From Candidatus Nitrosopolaris nunavutensis (GTDB taxonomy: Archaea; Thermoproteota; Nitrososphaeria; Nitrososphaerales; Nitrososphaeraceae), in contig DAOM01000017.1 in the NCBI GenBank assembly GCA_002501855.1, forward strand, positions 1-10,151: a stretch of DNA of 10,151 bases. The letters are read 5' to 3'. Position 1 is the stretch's first letter. Each line of letters opens with the position of its first letter. The notes beneath the pieces are model-generated. The model worked only from the letters and a program-made list of their open reading frames with translations. It ran no database searches and was not told the DNA's origin. Shown here piece after piece: positions 5,917 to 10,151 of this stretch. The translations under genes and the position numbers were made by a program.

Positions 5917-6240
5917 GTGGGTTTTATACGGATTATTAATTATTTATTACTAATGTTTGGACAAAATGAAACACTCCTTAGGGAATATTATTGGACAGAT
6001 ACAGCAACAATGATATCAGCTCTCCGTATAGAATTGATCGATCAAAAAAGAACTGCCCTGAGTGTAGGGGAAAAGTCGGACAATAAAAAATTGCCGTATC
6101 CTGAAGCATCCAGAGTTATTATTACAAGGAACGCGCAGACTGGGGATCTTCTATTAGATTATTTACAAGATGATAAGCGAGTGGCGCAGGAAATAATATC
6201 AGGACACACAATTTCAAGAGTATCAGTCGAATTCCCCTAG
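5917..6240 (+). CDS. Hypothetical protein (107 residues from GTG, 95 from ATG)
   Basis: An intact frame with no family I recognise. From the GTG it begins with a hydrophobic stretch (MGFIRIINYLLLMFG). From the ATG at 5953 it would be a soluble protein starting MFGQNETLLREYYWTDTATM. AAAGGA lies 5 bases before the GTG, a slightly short Shine-Dalgarno spacing that still favours it. The body mixes helices (ISALRIELIDQKRTAL) with a strand-rich second half (SRVIITRNAQTGDLLLDYLQ, then DDKRVAQEI...ISRVSVEFP). The stop lies inside an inverted repeat. The flanking genes face the other way, so it is probably a single-gene transcript. Confidence 0.65.
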   Translation: MGFIRIINYLLLMFGQNETLLREYYWTDTATMISALRIELIDQKRTALSVGEKSDNKKLPYPEASRVIITRNAQTGDLLLDYLQDDKRVAQEIISGHTISRVSVEFP

Positions 6241-6252
6241 ATTCGTCTAGGG
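6235..6252. repeat. Perfect inverted repeat over the stop codon of the 107-residue gene
   Basis: CCCTAG-ATTCGT-CTAGGG forms a 6-bp stem with a 6-base loop; the TAG of the gene is inside the left arm. No T-run follows closely, so it may be an RNA-stabilising hairpin or a binding dyad rather than a terminator. Confidence 0.5.
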
Positions 6253-6294
6253 TCAGAACTTAAACGTTGTGGTGGTTTCTTGGGAACTCTGGAT

Positions 6295-6505
6295 CTATAG
6301 AGCGACGTCGCCAGCTTCTTTTGAGCCTATATCATAAGGTTCTGCAATATCAGTGACAAATACCTTGCCATCCCAACCAGGACCACGATATTACTACTAT
6401 GGCACGCGATACACCCATAACCAATATGGTCAATACAACAGGACTTAGGTATCTAGGTCCTTGAGATCGCTGTGCCTCGTGATCGCTTTCCATCACATCT
6501 CCCAT
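6295..6505 (-). pseudogene. Small membrane-anchored protein with one frameshift
   Basis: From an ATG at 6505 (or 6493) the frame reads MGDVMESDHEAQRSQGPRYL, then a hydrophobic helix SPVVLTILVMGVSRAIVV. A one-base skip near 6390-6395 then joins it to YRGPGWDGKVFVTDIAEPYD and IGSKEAGDVAL with TAG at 6297. The span of 211 bases is one more than 70 codons, as expected for a single inserted base. The repaired protein is about 69 residues: an acidic head, one helix, and a soluble tail. Without repair the first frame stops after QGICH. It may form a membrane-protein cluster with the genes around it; the function is unknown. Confidence 0.55.
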
Positions 6506-6611
6506 CGAGTTTTATTTGTCATTATGTTCAATATTACTCTGCAGTTTAGATTTTAGCAGTGTGAGATCTATCGTTTATTTCAAATCGCTTCTTCATTTGC
6601 TTAAGAAAATC

Positions 6612-6764
6612 TCACGAAGCGTTTTTCTCAATCGGTCTCTTGCGCTTTCCTTCAGTCTGCAGTTTAGAGCTTTTTCTAGTCCCCTTTAGACAAGACAGAA
6701 ATCCCAAAACTGCTAACGGCACGCCTATGCCGAATGCAGGATATATGCCAGTTTCTATTGACAA
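6612..6764 (-). CDS. Small single-helix membrane protein with a basic tail (50 residues)
   Basis: A TTG-started frame reads M(TTG)SIETGIYPAFGIGVPLAV, then LGFLSCLKGTRKSSKLQTEG and KRKRPIEKNAS. A helix (about 7-26) is followed by a strongly positive C-terminus, so by the positive-inside rule the tail is cytoplasmic. The start is supported by GGTGA, a core Shine-Dalgarno sequence 9 bases upstream, and by a strong TATA box whose expected transcript start is near 6780. An ATG at 6781 gives only four codons (M-G-D-L-stop) in another frame. No family is recognised; the size and layout match the other micro-proteins in this region. Confidence 0.65.
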   Translation of the reverse strand: MSIETGIYPAFGIGVPLAVLGFLSCLKGTRKSSKLQTEGKRKRPIEKNAS

Positions 6765-6773
6765 TTTTAGAGG

Positions 6774-6778
6774 TCACC
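6774..6778 (-). promoter_or_regulatory. Shine-Dalgarno GGTGA deciding a TTG start
   Basis: GGTGA on the minus strand, 9 bases before the TTG at 6764. It matches the part of GGAGGTGA that pairs with archaeal 16S rRNA. Confidence 0.5.
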
Positions 6779-6796
6779 CATGACAAGTATGTGGTA

Positions 6797-6813
6797 TTTA
6801 TAATATATAAATT
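6797..6813 (-). promoter_or_regulatory. TATA box for the 50-residue TTG-started gene
   Basis: TTTATATATTATAAA on the minus strand, centred near 6805. It predicts a transcript start near 6779 and a leader of about 15 bases. The element is nearly symmetric, so it could also act rightwards. Confidence 0.5.
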
Positions 6814-6871
6814 TGACGAAATAAATTGTTATTTGAAATTTCACTTTGATATTACGCCTGACAAGAATCGA

Positions 6872-6880
6872 TTTATAATA
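6872..6880 (+). promoter_or_regulatory. TATA box candidate before the 29-residue frame
   Basis: TTTATAATA on the plus strand predicts a transcript start near 6902, leaving a leader of about 20 bases to the ATG at 6924. Confidence 0.35.
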
Positions 6881-6923
6881 TTTGAGTAATAAAGCTCAAG
6901 GAATTAGAATATCCAATCTTCAG

Positions 6924-7013
6924 ATGCCTCGTAATCATAATAGTCATAATAATATTCAAGGCGTAAGTGTGACTGGAGCCGCAAAGTCAGCATTCCAACC
7001 TTGGATTTTTTAA
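6924..7013 (+). CDS. Hypothetical 29-residue micro-protein
   Basis: An ATG frame reads MPRNHNSHNNIQGVSVTGAA, then KSAFQPWIF and TAA. The Asn/His-rich head followed by a defined VTGAAKSAFQPWIF tail does not look random, and a TATA element lies at a suitable distance. A T6 run overlaps the stop and would serve as terminator. No motif or membrane segment is recognised. At this length the evidence is weak without homologues. Confidence 0.35.
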   Translation: MPRNHNSHNNIQGVSVTGAAKSAFQPWIF

Positions 7014-7014
7014 A

Positions 7015-7648
7015 TTAATGCCTCGAGCAAGTGTCATTCGGACTTTCGAATTCACGAACCAAGTCGATCAAATTAGTCATATTCGGATATGCTTTCTCTA
7101 TCCTGTACTCCATGGTGCATGAACTCTTCCCATTTCCTCTCCCAGTTATTACATATTACTGATATTGCTAGTATCTCCTGGCCCATTTCCAATAGATCAG
7201 GTACTGTGTACTGATTGTTGGGAGACTAATTGTGGTGCTGATTGAGGTCGTTGAACATATTGTTCTTGTCGTTCTTTATTCTTTAGCCGTTGAACACGGC
7301 TTGTTAATCGCTGTTCTTCCTGCTTTAGCTTGTCTACTTCTTTTTGGATGAATCTTAACTGATTATCTGCGTCTCTTAGTGCGAGTAAACATTCTTTGGA
7401 ATTATTAAGCTCATTTATTGCGTGTTCCTGTGCAGTTGCTACCTCATTGGCTAAGAATTCTTGATTTATCTACCTCACTCGCTAAAGATGCCTTTTGCCT
7501 TTTCCCTTCAGGCTTATTACTGTTATTTGCTGCTATCGCCACGATTCCCTTATTACTTTGCTGTTTCTGCTGCTACTTACTGCTACTTTTCGTATTTTCA
7601 CACGAGGGATCTAGCACTACATCCGGTTTAAGAAAATTATTTAGACAT
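7015..7648 (-). pseudogene. Coiled-coil protein gene with four phase changes and one nonsense codon
   Basis: The repaired reading runs MS-K-NFLKPDVVLDPSCENT, a Ser/Gln/Asn-rich linker, then a long coiled coil (EVATAQEHAINELNNSKECL, LALRDADNQLRFIQKEVDKL, KQEEQRLTSRVQRLKNKERQ). A conserved-looking end domain follows (VPDLLEMGQEILAIS, WERKWEEFMHHG, NLIDLVREFE). About 209 residues result. Lesions: an extra base near 7639 right after the third codon; TAG at 7575-7573 where CAG is expected in a Gln run; extra bases near 7455, 7197-7215 and 7076-7079. Each phase change is a one-base skip. The nonsense codon argues for true gene death rather than read error alone. The last piece could instead be a separate 21-residue frame starting at an ATG near 7078. 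Function is unknown. Confidence 0.65.
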
Positions 7649-7667
7649 CACCGATGATAAACCGGAG

Positions 7668-7730
7668 ATGATAATTAATGAACACAGCAAAGAGTTTATC
7701 AATAGTATCGATATAGAATTGGAGGAATGA
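7668..7730 (+). CDS. 20-residue mini-ORF overlapping the zinc protein gene by ATGA
   Basis: The frame MIINEHSKEFINSIDIELEE ends in TGA that overlaps the ATG of the next gene (ATGA), the usual sign of translational coupling. The frame is also open upstream to 7633 (ENYLDITDDKPE), but with no start codon there and a TAA before it. It is acidic and helix-like. It may be a short coupled leader peptide or the tail of a truncated gene. It faces away from the damaged coiled-coil gene, whose ATG is only 20 bases off. Confidence 0.35.
   Translation: MIINEHSKEFINSIDIELEE
7721..7726 (+). promoter_or_regulatory. GGAGGA touching the start codon of the zinc protein
   Basis: GGAGGA is a strong Shine-Dalgarno sequence but it abuts the ATG at 7727, much closer than the usual 5-10 bases. 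It may work through coupling with the overlapping upstream frame, or belong to that frame's Glu codons by chance. Confidence 0.4.
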
Positions 7731-7951
7731 AAACATGTGAAATTTGTGGTGGCCTAGGATCATCTGGAACCCCTAACACTATATGTCCATTTTGTAGCGG
7801 TACTAAAGAATCTACATCGGCTTCAAAAGGCTTTATCGAACATCATATTTGTGGTTGTAATAACACAGATAGAAGGAATTGCCCCTGGTGCAAGAAACCG
7901 TGTCATCATGATGCGTCCTTGAACCCTAGGATATTAATTTCATCAATATAA
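7727..7951 (+). CDS. Multi-CxxC zinc-binding protein (74 residues)
   Basis: Intact. It begins MKTCEICGGLGSSGTPNTIC. Metal ligands are dense: C4/C7 (CEICGGLG, like a DnaJ CxxCxGxG repeat), C20/C23 (CPFC), H39/H40 with C42/C44 (HHICGC), C52/C55 (CPWC), and C59/H60/H61. This is enough for two or three zinc ions. There is no DnaJ J-domain or membrane segment, so it is a free zinc-finger protein of a type common in thaumarchaea; a chaperone-like or protein-binding role is inferred only from the repeat type. The ATG overlaps the stop of the mini-ORF before it. The Pro/Arg/Ile tail (NPRILISSI) lies outside the zinc region. Confidence 0.8.
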   Translation: MKTCEICGGLGSSGTPNTICPFCSGTKESTSASKGFIEHHICGCNNTDRRNCPWCKKPCHHDASLNPRILISSI

Positions 7952-8020
7952 TATTTAGTCCACAACTGCTTCAGTCCTAATAAGAAATGGCGGCGGACTT
8001 CATGTAAAAACTAGATTGGC

Positions 8021-8029
8021 TATATATAA
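8021..8029 (+). promoter_or_regulatory. TATA box upstream of the 8045 and 8146 genes
   Basis: TATATATAA on the plus strand predicts a transcript start near 8048-8052. That is just inside the ATG at 8045, so it favours either Met8 of that frame (8066) or a leader of about 95 bases for the gene at 8146. Confidence 0.45.
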
Positions 8030-8044
8030 GATATTTATGAAGAT

Positions 8045-8119
8045 ATGGTCAAATTTCGCACAGCCATGGAAACTCAGATAGAGGCTAGAAATATGATGGC
8101 CATTCTAGGAAATCTTTAA
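8045..8119 (+). CDS. Hypothetical 24-residue micro-protein
   Basis: The frame MVKFRTAMETQIEARNMMAI ends LGNL-TAA, 26 bases before the next gene on the same strand. It is an amphipathic helix with regular codon use. Given the position of the TATA box, Met8 (METQIEARNMMAILGNL) may be the real start. It could be a co-transcribed leader peptide of the downstream gene. Too short to assign a family. Confidence 0.35.
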   Translation: MVKFRTAMETQIEARNMMAILGNL

Positions 8120-8145
8120 AAATATGATAGCTTGAAGATGTACTA

Positions 8146-8424
8146 ATGTCTAATGATGAGATGCGTGAAATACAAGCACAACAAGATGAACTAAGCCGTA
8201 AACTAACTGAAAAAATATCTGGTGACTTGAGCAAATTTCAAAAAACAATGGACGATATATTTAAGCAAAAACAAATAAGTCAACGCGAATTTTTCATTCA
8301 GAAAATCAAAGAAGAACAGGAACATGCAGACTCAGATATCAAATCAGGTGACCTAATGAGTGCGATGGCTCATAAATTAACAGCTGATTGGTATTCATCT
8401 ATGCTAACTATTACGATTCATTAG
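8146..8424 (+). CDS. Helical coiled-coil protein (92 residues), C-terminus possibly cut
   Basis: An ATG frame reads MSNDEMREIQAQQDELSRKL, then a nearly continuous charged helix (SKFQKTMDDIFKQKQISQRE, FFIQKIKEEQEHADSDIKSG) and ends MAHKLTADWYSSMLTITIH. No catalytic motif, membrane segment or Cys is present. The abrupt change from charged helix to SSMLTITIH, just where a dehydrogenase remnant begins, suggests the original end may have been replaced by a deletion junction. It probably shares the TATA box at 8021 with the 24-residue frame. Function is not recognised; oligomerisation by coiled coil is likely. Confidence 0.65.
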   Translation: MSNDEMREIQAQQDELSRKLTEKISGDLSKFQKTMDDIFKQKQISQREFFIQKIKEEQEHADSDIKSGDLMSAMAHKLTADWYSSMLTITIH

Positions 8425-8439
8425 GTTACTTTATTCTAG

Positions 8440-8796
8440 ATTTGTTTTTGAAACTTAGAGGATTTAGTAATCCTTTTAGTTTGTTATTTTTGGCTCCAAC
8501 TGAGAACTGGAAAATCAGGGAAGGTAATTTCAAAGTCTTTATGCCTGTGTCGTTTCCTCTGAAAATAGAACAAGATTTCTCCGGTGCTGGTGCCGGAATT
8601 AGGCAATAATGTCCATGATTTCTCGGCTGGAGATCAATTCTTTGGTTTTGCTCCTAGTGGAGCATATGCTGAATATGCGGACGTGTATGTCAAAGAATTA
8701 GCACACAAGTCTGAATCAAACGATTTTGTAACAGCCGTCTCAGTTCCGACAGCAGGCGTGGCTGTATTGCTCGTTCACTCCGCTAACTTATTGTAA
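8440..8796 (+). pseudogene. N-terminal remnant of a medium-chain dehydrogenase/quinone oxidoreductase
   Basis: Readable pieces are LKLRGFSNP (possible gene start region), ENWKIREGNFKVFMPVSFPL with KIEQDFSG, then after a one-base phase change near 8590, VPELGNNVHDFSAGDQFFGF, APSGAYAEYADVYVKELAHK and VSVPTAGVAVLLVHSANLL with TAA. These match the GroES-like catalytic domain of NADPH:quinone-reductase-like MDR enzymes (WKIREG, DFSG, GNNV.DF..GD..FGFAP.GAYAEYA, VPTAG). The family normally has over 300 residues. Here the early N-terminus is shortened and everything after SANLL, including the GxGxxG NADP-binding fold, is gone. It cannot be an active enzyme. Confidence 0.8.
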
Positions 8797-8832
8797 ATCT
8801 AACACATATAGTTTGACTTCATGCATAAACCC

Positions 8833-8840
8833 TTTAACAT
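8833..8840 (+). promoter_or_regulatory. TATA-like box for the PsbP-like gene
   Basis: TTTAACAT is centred about 25 bases before the ATG at 8862, the spacing for a leaderless transcript. No Shine-Dalgarno sequence is present, in agreement. Confidence 0.35.
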
Positions 8841-8861
8841 AGCATTTCTATCGAATAATAA

Positions 8862-9536
8862 ATGCTGAAACGAGAAAAATCTAGAAAAAATAGTAGAGTT
8901 TACGAAGCTATTCTGGCATTTCTTGGAATTTTCATATTGATATTGGCGTCAGCGTTAGGTGTTAATACCGGTATTTTATCTCATCATCCTCGCCTCTTTC
9001 CTCTAACGTATATTGGTACGGCCGACGCACAGACAAGAAGTAATAATGGTTCGTTGACATTATTACTTCCTTATCAAAACCCGGCCTACGGGATAAGTAT
9101 ACAGTATCCCTTTGATTGGCATAAAGAAGAAGGCGGTCAAACCAAAGCAGGTAACTTGTCTGCTTTGTCTGTTGCATTCTACTCTCCTCCTCCTTTAAAA
9201 AGTGCATTTCTTAAAGTCATAGAATTAAATTCTACACAACCTCTGAATGACACGATACCTCAGCTTTTAACTGCGGCTATAGCTAGAGACATGCATGTTA
9301 CTAGAGGTTTCCAGATCATTCAGGCAAGCACGAATGGCACACTTGCAAGTAAGCCTGCATATACTTTGGTATCGACAGGAGAAATTTTCAAGAATATTCG
9401 ATATCAAACAATGGAAGTCGGGACATTATCGGGCAATAGTAAATACACCATTATATTTGAAGCTCTGGCATCTAATTACTTTACATACCTTCCAACTGCA
9501 CAGAAAATGATTGATTCCTTTAAGCTACTAAAATAA
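8862..9536 (+). CDS. PsbP-like (Mog1/PsbP fold) membrane-anchored extracellular protein
   Basis: Intact, 224 residues. A basic head (MLKREKSRKNSR) leads into one hydrophobic helix (about 16-36, ILAFLGIFILILASALG), then a linker with a second possible cleavage site at TADA-Q (about 53-57). Residues about 70-223 carry the PsbP-like pattern: YQNPAYGISIQYPFDWHKEE at the start of the fold, a middle strand AFYSPPPLKSAFLKVIELNS, and the closing ASNYFTYLPTAQKMIDSFKL. Related domains are frequent in exported proteins of Nitrososphaerales; their role is not established, and it need not involve photosynthesis. The start is supported by a TATA-like box 25 bases upstream. The downstream palindrome may mark its transcript end. 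Codon use is regular with no sign of damage. Confidence 0.8.
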   Translation: MLKREKSRKNSRVYEAILAFLGIFILILASALGVNTGILSHHPRLFPLTYIGTADAQTRSNNGSLTLLLPYQNPAYGISIQYPFDWHKEEGGQTKAGNLSALSVAFYSPPPLKSAFLKVIELNSTQPLNDTIPQLLTAAIARDMHVTRGFQIIQASTNGTLASKPAYTLVSTGEIFKNIRYQTMEVGTLSGNSKYTIIFEALASNYFTYLPTAQKMIDSFKLLK

Positions 9537-9587
9537 AATCCTGTCTACATCCGGAGGCTAATTGCTCTCACCTCCACGTCCAAAGAC

Positions 9588-9606
9588 AGCAATTTTAAAA
9601 ATTGCT
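9588..9606. repeat. Palindrome (9-1-9) downstream of the PsbP-like gene
   Basis: AGCAATTTT-A-AAAATTGCT is a perfect inverted repeat 51 bases after the stop. It could be a regulator dyad or an RNA 3' hairpin with an AT-rich end. Confidence 0.5.
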
Positions 9607-9665
9607 ATTTGTAATAAATAGAAATTATTAATACCCTATTATCTGAGCGCTGGGTAGTAATTAAT

Positions 9666-9686
9666 TACTGCTAAGAATCAGCAGTA
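9666..9686. repeat. Inverted repeat with a 7-bp stem
   Basis: TACTGCT-AAGAATC-AGCAGTA is a perfect 7-bp stem with a 7-base loop in a region without a confident gene. Its role is unknown. Confidence 0.4.
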
Positions 9687-9949
9687 TGTGCTATGAGATA
9701 CTTGAAAATTATAATACATCTATATGGCCTCGCTTCATACTCCAAGCGACTCTGGTACAACAGGTGGCCTAGAATGCGAAAACAATGAATGCAGACTACC
9801 GACACCAACATGTGTCGAAAATTCTCAATCTGCCTCTTTGGGGACTGAGGAATGGTCAGGTTATGACGTGTGCCTTCGATTCCGGTGGTAAATGCTCCGA
9901 CGTTGTCTGATGGGTGCGTATGGCCATGATCCACCATAATGTAACACAA
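9671..9949 (-). other. Ambiguous open frame in a GC-richer stretch
   Basis: A 92-codon minus-strand frame (MCYIMVDHGHTHPSDNVGAF...) overlaps a 55-codon plus-strand frame at 9724-9891 (MASLHTPSDSGTTGGLECEN...). Neither has a recognised motif, a convincing TATA box or a Shine-Dalgarno sequence, and neither shows the composition of the other genes here. The stretch is GC-richer than most of the window, which lengthens chance frames. I cannot choose a strand and doubt both; it may be remnant or foreign DNA. Confidence 0.2.
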
Positions 9950-9990
9950 ACTCTTATTGTAGTTCGGGAATTACCTGCTAGGACGTCCTC

Positions 9991-10066
9991 GGATGGCCGT
10001 CGAATAGCCGCCAGATGAGGTCAAATGATGGTCATATGGCAGTCAAATCGTCTTCAGATCGGTACC
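9991..10066. repeat. Degenerate tandem array of 11-bp units (seven copies)
   Basis: Consecutive units are ggATggccgtC, gaATagccgcC, agATgaggtC (10 bp), aaATgatggtC, atATggcagtC, aaATcgtcttC and agATcggtacC. AT at positions 3-4 and a final C are kept in all seven, and the first base is always a purine; four end in GTC. Since 11 is not a multiple of 3, a coding repeat is unlikely. One unit is close to one turn of DNA, so each would present the same face to a protein. Chance cannot be excluded. Confidence 0.4.
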
Positions 10067-10150
10067 TGTGCCTTCTTCCAATTTGATGCCGGTAACTTGT
10101 AGAAGCCTAATGGTTATTGTTAACTTTTGCTGATGCCGATCCTGATGTTG
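10043..10150 (-). other. Partial open frame at the right edge
   Basis: The minus strand reads in from the window edge as QHQDRHQQKLTITIRLLQVT, then GIKLEEGTGTDLKTI and TGA at 10045-10043. The frame then continues without stop for 23 codons (LPYDHHLTSSGGYSTAIRGR...) to a TAA at 9973-9971. It might be the end of a gene with a nonsense codon, but it overlaps the 11-bp array and a plus-strand frame is also open here. Low confidence. Confidence 0.25.
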
Positions 10151-10151
10151 A

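Noticed and set aside
6538..6668. Direct repeat TCTGCAGTTTAGA at 6538-6550 and 6656-6668
   Set aside because: One exact 13-bp pair is about what chance gives in 10 kb, and nothing else links the two places.
7418..7657. Plus-strand frame of 79 codons, rich in Leu/Cys
   Set aside because: Antisense to the damaged coiled-coil gene; its Leu/Cys runs are the complement of CAG/CAA/AGC codons.
8962..9207. Minus-strand frame of 81 codons and a 71-codon plus-strand frame at 9295-9510
   Set aside because: Both are shadows of the intact PsbP-like gene.

Overview
The window looks like a piece of an ammonia-oxidising archaeon of the Nitrososphaerales (Nitrosocosmicus/Nitrososphaera type). This is inferred from the AT-rich, gene-poor layout, archaeal TATA boxes, TTG/GTG starts, a histidine kinase of the 'AAHELRSPLQPILGLSEIL' type with a PilJ-like sensor, stand-alone receiver proteins, many tiny zinc-ribbon and one-helix membrane proteins, and a PsbP-like exported protein. 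No rRNA, tRNA, CRISPR array or intact transposase was seen.

Layout. 1-1660: a small zinc ribbon, a relic of a histidine-kinase H-box, a charged coiled-coil protein, and eroded coding remnants. 1664-4158: a two-component cluster on the minus strand. It holds a truncated receiver gene, an intact receiver protein, and a complete-length histidine kinase broken by three frameshifts. 4240-7013: a stretch with only one ORF of 100 codons or more. Careful reading shows it is packed with very small genes: five short single-helix membrane proteins (one frameshifted), a frameshifted zinc ribbon, and several other short proteins. 7015-7730: a badly damaged coiled-coil gene (about 209 residues when repaired), divergent from a mini-ORF that overlaps the next gene. 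7727-9536: a multi-CxxC zinc protein, two small helical proteins, a remnant of a medium-chain dehydrogenase lacking its NADP-binding half, and an intact PsbP-like membrane-anchored protein. 9537-10151: no confident gene, but two hairpins and a degenerate 11-bp tandem array.

Two themes stand out. First, a large share of the recognisable genes are broken by single-base phase changes. Ten of the eleven I can place are of the same (+1) phase, two of them at A7-GAG runs. This could be neutral decay, insertion-type sequencing error, or (less likely) recoding. Second, the apparently empty middle of the window holds a cluster of micro-proteins that a length cutoff would miss. The only system with a readable pathway is the two-component cluster: a membrane sensor kinase with a receiver partner, probably non-functional as sequenced.
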